A stretch of DNA of 64,000 bases, from contig JAECYW010000006.1 of assembly GCA_023014335.1 (NCBI GenBank), positions 1-64,000 of the forward strand, in the 5' to 3' direction. A program made the translations under genes and the position numbers. The notes under the pieces are model-generated. The model made no database searches, was not told the DNA's origin, and was given only the letters and a program-made list of their open reading frames with translations. Origin of the DNA: Galerina marginata. Its lineage: Eukaryota; Basidiomycota; Agaricomycetes; Agaricales; Galerinaceae. Shown one piece after another: positions 57,031 to 64,000 of the stretch; position 1 is the stretch's first letter, and every line of letters begins with the position of its first letter.

Positions 57031-57384
57031 ATGGACGCCTTCCCGGTAAGAAGTGGACGCACTACTCTTGCTCATTTTTCACTAAAGCTAACTCTAATTT
57101 TAGGCGGGCACTCGGGTTTTTTTCTGGACGTCTAACGGAGATGTGAAATATGCCATCATACAGTCCTCAAGCTGCCTTCCAGACGTAAGGGTTTTTCTAT
57201 ATTTAGTTTGTCTCTGAATTAATTGCCGGCGGATTTATAGGGAACGCAGATCCTTTTGTTGAAGCTGGAGGCAGAGGACAAGACGGCGACGCTTCCGTGG
57301 GTCTTCTGATGTTTGTCATGTGGCCGGCCATTCACACTAATCCTTATCACCTCCAGTGCGATCGGCGTCACAAAAGTTACGTAG
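57031..57384 (+). CDS. 59-aa protein, four exons, SH3/KOW-like small beta protein
   Basis: Exons 57031-57045, 57104-57184, 57241-57296, 57357-57384; 180 nt, phase closed, all GT-AG. The protein has 5-, 27-, ~19- and ~9-codon pieces: MDAFP, AGTRVFFWTSNGDVKYAII..., GTQILLLKLEAEDK and LPAIGVTKVT. Alternating hydrophobic residues and GTRVFFW...VKYAIIQS...DGTQIL...TATLP suggest a compact five-strand beta barrel of SH3/KOW/Tudor size. I have a sense of similar ~60-aa proteins ending in VTKVT in other Agaricomycetes, but cannot verify it. No signal peptide; probably cytosolic or nuclear. A micro-exon of 15 nt at the start makes this gene easy to miss by automatic annotation. Confidence 0.65.
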
Positions 57385-60300
57385 AATGTATGTAAAGTGC
57401 TGAATAACAATTTGTGATGCCGGACCATTGGGTATGATAAGCACTTGGCTTGTTAACCATTGCAGTGCACGGCATGGTACAAGCGTGTTTCTATGGAAAG
57501 CCTCCGCCAAACACGTTGCGGGTGTTGATGCCGACACTTGTCATCCTTGATCGCATCAAAGAAGGCAAAGACCTCTCGAAGACCCTCTCCGACAGCCGAA
57601 GGCAAGGGTCAAGCGAGACCGCCACTGGGTCCATCGCTAATGCCAAGGAGAAGGGGGTTGAACGTTAACATTGAACAATGGCAAGTTTGAATTCCTTGTA
57701 GACTGCCTGCCGGCCGAGTCACGGTCAAAGTTGTGGAAGTGGAACCGGGAAGTGGGAGTGGATTTCGGTGTCAGTGTCCGAGTCCCACTGGCGCACATCC
57801 CCCTCCGCCCTCTTGCCCCCAGGTGGAATTTCCGGACCGGTGTTTCCCAAATCCGTCCGAGAGCGCACCGAACGCAATGCACAAGCTGAACAGACACTGA
57901 AGGCGCTTTGGGGTATCGTGTATTGGCAAAAAGTCATTTTAATTTGACTATTTGTTGATATTTTCTATTTGAATATGTTCTTCGTGGGGGAGAGCCACTT
58001 GGAAGTTGGTGCGGGTAAAGGCTACTAGAATTTCTAGAAAACGGTATTGGTAACGGTAGAAACTCGGAGGGCTGAGCCGCCTATAAACTCGTCGAGATCA
58101 AACCAATTAAATGATATATGTTTAGACGTTGAATGATTTCCAGGATATTTCTAGATTCAGACGGAATATTAATCTGTTCAGCTGCCAGTGCTTGAGATAG
58201 TGATCTGTATGTGCCTTTCCAGCCCAGCTGCGACGGTCAAGAGACGCTTGGGTGTGTTCGCACTCAACTAAGTGGTGGGACGAGCTCGAGACAAAGCAGT
58301 GGCGAGGGATGACCAAAACCGTGTATATACGAACATATTTACATTTATAGTTATATGGCCCAGTGGCACGTTTAAATAAATGGCATAAACGTGATCTGCG
58401 GGCAATGGACAGGCATGTGAGAGGGCGGGAGGCGGCGTGCGTGAAGGCGGGAGGCGGCGCGCGTGAAGGCGGGAGGCGCTGGACCAGTGGAACCGGGAGG
58501 TTTCCGAGTGCCACTGATGCACTTGCTGACTTCCACTTCCCACTCCCCTACTACTTTAACCTATACTCCCCTGCCGACCTTTCACCCTTTCCTCCCAATC
58601 TTCTAAGTATTGAGTAATCCGGACAGGCAGCTCGCAGGAGTGTCACACCGAATTCGAGAAAGATTGTTACAACTGCCACAAAATTGGGCACATTGCAAAT
58701 CCGCATATTTTCGAAATATTGAAATCGTGGCTTACAGAGATATTCAAAGGCTTCAGAAGTCAAAGGAAAGACTAATAGGAAGGAAGCACATTGAAGTGTC
58801 GTGCAGATTACCCAAACGATACAATTCACAAATTTGCACAGCTGGCACTTATCTGCGGAACAACGCCGAAAGGATACTTTATCTGCATCGACTCTGACCA
58901 CCAGGCTACGGCATTAATGAGGATTTGAGCACTGAAAGACACAAAGCGTGGGGAAAGCGCGATCGAAGTCTAACGGGGAGTGGCAGAATAAGATAGCGAG
59001 ATCATTGACCTCTCAGCGGTAATCAGGGCGGAACGCTCGAGGTATTCACTGCAAAAAATCATTAGCTTCGAGTTGGAGACAAGGCGGAGAAAGGACAAGA
59101 AGAACTCAGACGAACTAGGGATTGTATGCAGTGGAAAAGAAGAAGGATGAATAAAAAGTGCATGGATGGATCGATAATCTATACAGATAATTTAGTTTGG
59201 GTTTAAATTTGAGTACTAGATGACGGGCACGAGGTTGACCAGAGACCGGAAAGTGTAATTCAAGAACACAGAAAGAAAGAAAGAAGAGGACAGGAATATA
59301 CATGAGGCAGAAAGGAATTACAATATGTCATAGAACAACCGAATACTACGTAAAGAGAGGAATGAGATTGAACGGGAAGTAGAAGGGTGTCGCGGCTGAG
59401 AGTGTGGCGATATAATACGAGTGCGAGTAACGAGGGAAGACTCCAACAATGCCAAAAATATGATATCATGAAAGGAGAGGAGAGGATGACAGTGTCGACG
59501 TTGACGGTGACAGTGGAGGAAGGAAAGTGTGGTAGGAAAGGCGAGGAGAGCGGTAGGGCAATGACCACCACAGTTGGGAAGCGTTGCTGCAGAGAGCGGT
59601 GACGGGGAGTCCAACGGCAGCGGTCAGACGGAGAAGGCGGATTAAGACAGGCGGCCGAGACGATTATGACGCTTTCAAGTCTCCATTGGTGGTAAGGTGG
59701 CGGTCCCAATGATGATCATACCACTGTCAAACGACGAGGCGAAAATCCATGAGGAGCAAGCATAGAGTGATGTCGCTAACGAAGACGACATGGACCCAAG
59801 GGTCGGGTCATCAACAGTGGCGGTGAAGATGTAGGCGATGTATGTTGCAGCTGTGAGTGGGTCGCCAGCGGTGATGTGGGGGTCATAGTGGTGATGTGGA
59901 AGGACAACGGGGGGGAGGTAAATTGTGTAAACGGAATAGCAGGTAAATTAGATCAAAGAAATTGAAGGGTACCAGTTTAAGTCATATAGAGGGAAATTTG
60001 GAATGGGCTAATACAGTGCATCAGGCGGGTAGGGTGATCTGGATACTACATAAAAGAGTGATAGCGAGGAACGGGGGAAGAGCGTTGGGGAGGATGAGCG
60101 GTGCGGTGCATATTCTAGCACAGACGGAAAGGCGCGTGGGGTGTTATGGGCATAGAGCACAATGGGGTGGGCTCTGAGGAACAGGAGAGGTGGGCTGGCG
60201 TGGGTTGATAGGGCACAGGTGGAAGTGGTGGCGGATGGCGGGAGCGTGGGCGGCCCAAGTAGCAATGGCCAGGGCATTCTCCTGCGACTTTGCGCATGCT

Positions 60301-61525
60301 GAAAGCGCACGGGGTGTGGTATAGATGAAGTAAATAGCCACGGCGCCGCAACAGCGTGCAGAAAGAGGGAGGCGCCATAGAGTAACGGTGATAGCATCGG
60401 CATAGGGCGGCAATGGCAAGGATGTGGGTGGTGGGAAGGTGGCAGTGGCAATGGCGCCGGTGTAATAGACTTGCGCCGTAGTGGGGGGATGGGAAGGGTT
60501 TACGGCGGATGCGAGGCAGTAAGTCTCCAGGGCGGGAACCCATACGCCCTTAGTTGGCCAGCGCCCACGCCGCAGTGTTAGTTCAAAGCCAAGCAGCTGT
60601 GAGGAGTAGAAACAGCTCTCTCGAGATGCCGCGGTCGCGACATAGAAAACTATGTAGCAGGCTGAGTATTAACTGGGGTATATGAATTGGGGAGAAGGGA
60701 GGGCGTACCTGCGGATAAAATTGCTTGGGAAGAAAAAAGGGATGGCTGCGTTGAAGAAGGAGGGTGGGTCTGTAGGGGATGTGAGCTCGGTATGGGCGGT
60801 ATAGATGGGCGGGTACATACCGCTGGAACAGCAGGCCGGTGGTATAGTTTGCTGGTGACAGGCGACCGGGGTGGAAGGGTTGGTCTTGCCCCATGCTAGC
60901 TTCACCTGACGGCACAATGTGTCGTGGATCGCAGCTGCGTCTGGGCGGTCGGAAGTTGGGGGGAAATTTAAAGGATGGGAAACAAAAAACTGGTTTCGGT
61001 TGTAGTAAATACATGACAAGCGCAATTGAAATCACACGCTCGGGCCACCAATCAAATTTTGATCAAAGGCCAGACCCAATCGCTCGGAAAATGACATCGC
61101 GGGGTCTCTCGACTTTTTATTCACAATAATATAGATGCACAATTATTTCGCCCGCCGAAGTCTGCGATAGTCTATTGAGTCGTGTCTATGGGTTGAATTC
61201 CAAAATTGAAGCTTGGGCTCTTAAATTGCCTCACGGTTTCCGTGCAGTATTTCCCGCCTGCAGGCTGCCGTGCGTTCAATGCGACCGCGACACTTTACAC
61301 GCTAAATTCCTATTCAAGACACACACAGCCAGCGTATCTCAATGCTCCGTAACCTAGACTTTCTATCATTGCTATTTTCATAAATGCTGGCGAAACATGA
61401 TTTTTGATGCGAAATCTTTTTTTTTTGGAAATCTCAAGCTGGCCCATCGTGAGGCCCATATCATCGTGAATTCTGAGGTTACTTAGTTAAATTTGACTGA
61501 TTCTGGATTGTACAAAGCACACGTT
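57385..61525. other. Gene-poor stretch with small GC-rich repeats
   Basis: No gene is supported. 58433-58482 carries two GTGAAGGCGGGAGGCG units. Text near 57735 and 58480 shares AGTGGAACCGGGA(A/G)GT. Long frames at 59.3-61.0 kb (minus strand) are Pro/His/Cys/Ser-rich by-products of a purine-rich strand and show no domain. Confidence 0.4.
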
Positions 61526-61830
61526 TCAGAATGTATAAAAATAAATAGAAATTTCGAGGTTTGAATGAATAAAGTTACTTTGGCCCCAGTTCTCGGCTTT
61601 CTGTACACGCTGCAACAAATCCGCGCTGTACATGCCATCTGACTGCCCCAGGTGGTTCAAATATATGTATTTATGCGATGTTTGATCAATTAAGAGACAC
61701 AGATGCTGGCTCATTGCTAAAATTGACTCGTCCGCAGTTAGGCGCGTGAACAGATCAAGTGTACCTGTGTCCACTAGGACAACTTGATCTAAGCCTTCTC
61801 CGGAGGAGCTAACATCGAAATCCCTGAAAT
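61526..61830 (-). pseudogene. Exon-like fragment, possibly from an F-box-type gene
   Basis: The minus strand reads DQVVLVDTGTLDLFTRLTAD, LCLLIDQTSHKYIYLNHLGQ and SADLLQRVQKAENWGQ without stops. The style (…SADLLQRVQKAEN.W after a G-x-S-D-G-M turn) resembles the region after the F-box in many basidiomycete F-box proteins. No start and no joining exon was found. Confidence 0.3.
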
Positions 61831-62155
61831 AATCTCCGAGTTACCAAAACTGATAATCCCTACCCAAAAGAAAAATCTACTTTATGTCTCCGTAACTCCC
61901 ACAACTTCAGTCCCACCGACATCGAAGCTGTTCTCTCACAGCGGATCTCGCGGTATCACTGCTCCTCCTCCTCCTACTATTACTAAGGGGGACATTAAAG
62001 TTAGTCTCAAGGCTCTCCTCGGACCTGCAAGGACTGCGCTTGCAGATGATTCATCTCGTTCAAAGGAGGAGGACGGGCGCTACCTGATGACAATAATAAT
62101 CGAAGAGCAACACCAATCTAGGCCGGACAAGCAAAAGCTTGGCAAATCCAAGTGA
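61806..62155 (+). pseudogene. Orphan coding-like stretch without a start
   Basis: An open frame without ATG: IPEIISELPKLIIPTQKKNL, VTPTTSVPPTSKLFSHSGS, GDIKVSLKALLGPARTALAD, up to a TGA at 62153-62155. Composition is protein-like. No family recognised. It may be the tail of a gene whose 5' part is lost. Confidence 0.3.
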
Positions 62156-62709
62156 GTGCCCATGACGCTCGGACAATAACGGACGAGGAGATTGGATTTT
62201 TAGAAGAAGAAGAAGCGGTTGGGGAAAATACAGGTGACATCGGTGAATATCCGTGAATAAACAAGATGATATGGGTACATATATTGCACGGTTTACGACT
62301 ACATCGATCCGGTAAATATTCCCCTTTGCGAACCCGTTTCGAACCCGTTTCTCCGTACGATACCAGTATTTTACATTCCGTCAATTCCTAACTTGTAGGA
62401 TCCCATCTCCGTATCGGTACCTTGTATATAACTCATTTAGTTTATTTATGGTAGCTTAGTCATTTGTGCCTTTCCCATCCATACCATTTATTTTCCACAT
62501 TACCCAGATGGGAATTTCTGGACAGTAATCAAGGACACAATTCACGGTAAATAAAGCATATAACGGCCAATAGGAAATGTCAAGTTAGTTTACAGGGATC
62601 GGATATCTACCAAGAAATCAAAATTTGACGTGCTAGCAAGAAGATGAACGCCCGTGGAAATTGCCCTTGATAGTATCGTATAGAGATGAGAGAAACGAGG
62701 GAGAAGGTT
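62156..62709. other. Intergenic, nothing recognised
   Basis: 3' flank of the minus-strand gene that ends at 62710. Confidence 0.45.
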
Positions 62710-64000
62710 CTAAACAAAATAATGGCGGCCCTCGCTGTGCTCTGTGGGAATTTCCAGGTATTCGTGCCATTTTTTTGAATAGTTAATGTAGTGATCGATG
62801 AAAGCTGGTTCCCTCTTGATGACACACTCCTCTACGCCGTAGTATTGAGCAGAGGTTTGAGTAGACCGACCTGCCTGTTTATCGCCTATAGACTCCTGCT
62901 CGGGTGTCTCCGTGTAGTGCGGTTTACCGGAAATAAATTTTCGCTGGACTGTCACAACAAATTGTCGATATAGTCGTGCCCCAAGCGTAAAATCTGGGAA
63001 GATAAATTTTCCTTCCCGATCGGGAGAGCCAAAAAAGTCAGCGATATTTCGATACATCTGTTGTGGCCCCAGAGTGGTCCCAAGCGTAGCCCATAAGGAG
63101 GTGCGATACTTCGTTACCACCTCCGTTCGGTTCTCGGGGGTGAATAAATGTTTAGTAAGGTACATGAGAATGATAGGGCGGATGACACGGACTAAGATCC
63201 AGTGGTACCGAGCGATTTGAAATGGAATGACCCTGAGGATTTCTTTAAACGACCCAGAATTGCTGCTTCCTTTCCAGTAATTAGACCACAGGCAGAGGGT
63301 ATTGAGCCCGGGGGCCACAAAGAGATGGCGGCGACCCATTCGCGTGTTCGCGCACAACATCTTCGCTTCTTCTGTGATCCTTCCGGCTGAGCCTTCGGTA
63401 ATGTGGGTAACCGCCTGCGTCCTGCAGGTTGCGTAATGAGTGTCGCTGACCCAATTTTGGGCGAGTCGCAAATCCCAAACAAGGTCTAAGCCTTCGCGGT
63501 TGAGAAGTGTCCCGTCTTCGATAAGTTTCTGCAGAAACTTCTCGGAGTCAGGATTACCCGTGATCTGGCCCAGTAGTGGGCTGTGCCATACAGTCGTTTC
63601 ATCGCCGGTATCGTTGAGGGCCTCGAAATCCACTTCTATTCCTAACGCCTCAAGGGTGTGGCCAAACAGGAGTTTTTCGCAGAAAAATTTCTCCAAAAGC
63701 TCGAGTTGATAGTGAAGATGGGAGCGAAAGAAGTCAAGACGGATTTCGTGGTTATCCAATAGGAAGCGATTGTCGTCCACCCAGCGAACCTGGGCGTCCT
63801 TGCGATGCTTTTGAACTGACGCGCTAAATACTCGCATGACTTCGCGAACTTGGCCGTATGGGGTGGGCTCGTTCTCTGTCAAGTATTTGGCGCACCATGG
63901 AATTGCCGTGTCTCTATATCATTATGTGAGCAGAATGATGTCATTTGTAATGAGACACCTACTTCCACCAGCTCTGACGACTCACTGTGCCTTGGGCAGG
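62710..64000 (-). CDS. RecQ-helicase-associated mobile-element protein, C-terminal part (5' end outside window)
   Basis: Exons on the minus strand: 64000-63963 (partial), 63913-62710; intron 63962-63914 (GTAGGT...ATATAG) keeps phase (SWW|KDTAIPWCAKYL). About 413 residues are visible, ending at a TAA. Segments resemble the region next to RecQ-type helicases in a large multi-copy protein family of Agaricomycetes: WVDDNRFLLDNHEIRLDFFRS, CANTRMGRRHLFVAPGLNTL...NYWKG, RVIPFQIARYHWILVRVIRPII and QQMYRNIADFF. In that family a polypeptide has DNA-binding or recombinase-like, helicase and this accessory region, and copies often lie near telomeres or in repeats. No helicase motif falls inside the window, so the family call is inference. 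No frame damage is visible. Confidence 0.5.

Noticed and set aside
60008..61035. Minus-strand frames of 147 and 150 codons
   Set aside because: Pro/His/Ser-rich products of a purine-rich strand with strand-overlapping alternatives; no signal of selection.

Overview
The window looks like nuclear DNA of a mushroom-forming basidiomycete (Agaricomycetes). Nearly every convincing gene is cut by 45-80 nt introns with GTNNGT donors and CTRAY-type branch sites, and the gene families fit: basidiomycete multi-TM receptor-like proteins (one DUF6534 type), expanded G-alpha subunits, F-box/LRR remnants, a C2-C2-EF phosphatidylserine decarboxylase, and a piece of a RecQ-helicase-associated mobile-element protein. 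No rRNA, CRISPR or bacterial-type operon is seen. All gene models were spliced by eye; where the reading phase closes across every intron I say so.

Layout. 1-0.74 kb: tail of an F-box/LRR-like gene. 1.2-6.3 kb: satellites, direct repeats, hairpins and a decayed dispersed repeat (family A) split by a 502-bp hAT-type MITE (4226-4727, perfect 8-bp target duplication). 6.9-9.0 kb: an intact 12-exon gene for a 442-aa protein with W-x-[FILV] motifs every ~49 residues, read as three beta-trefoil domains. 10.8-12.5 kb: second family A copy. 13.2-14.4 kb (-): 7TM protein. 15.5-20.1 kb (+): 12-exon phosphatidylserine decarboxylase, 1231 aa. 20.8-27.4 kb: repeats (families A and B, a local segmental duplication) around a second 7TM gene (23.2-24.4 kb) and before a DUF6534 membrane protein (27.7-29.0 kb). 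29.6-30.35 kb: a secreted 203-aa precursor with two related basic amphipathic repeats separated by a dibasic RR. 30.5-37.4 kb: family A copy, GC-rich tandem array of ~600-700 bp units, family B copy.

38.5-40.2 kb (-): full-length 352-aa G-protein alpha subunit, with a tRNA-like folded element just upstream. 42.5-43.8 kb (+): 368-aa orphan with a C-terminal coiled coil. 45.6-47.8 kb (-): 634-aa orphan, seven exons. 48.2-49.4 kb: decayed F-box/LRR gene. 54.7-55.4 kb: a deleted, intron-containing pseudocopy of the G-alpha gene, flanked by a pair of inverted paralogous sequences. 57.0-57.4 kb: four-exon gene for a 59-aa protein. 62.7-64.0 kb (-): 3' end of a helicase-associated mobile-element gene running off the window.

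How it fits together: the three multi-TM receptor-like genes and the G-alpha gene could act in signalling, but no physical link is shown. PSD is lipid-synthesis housekeeping. The candidates for something undescribed are the secreted two-repeat precursor, the triple beta-trefoil protein, the 59-aa microgene and the two orphan multi-exon genes. The rest is repeat-driven turnover.
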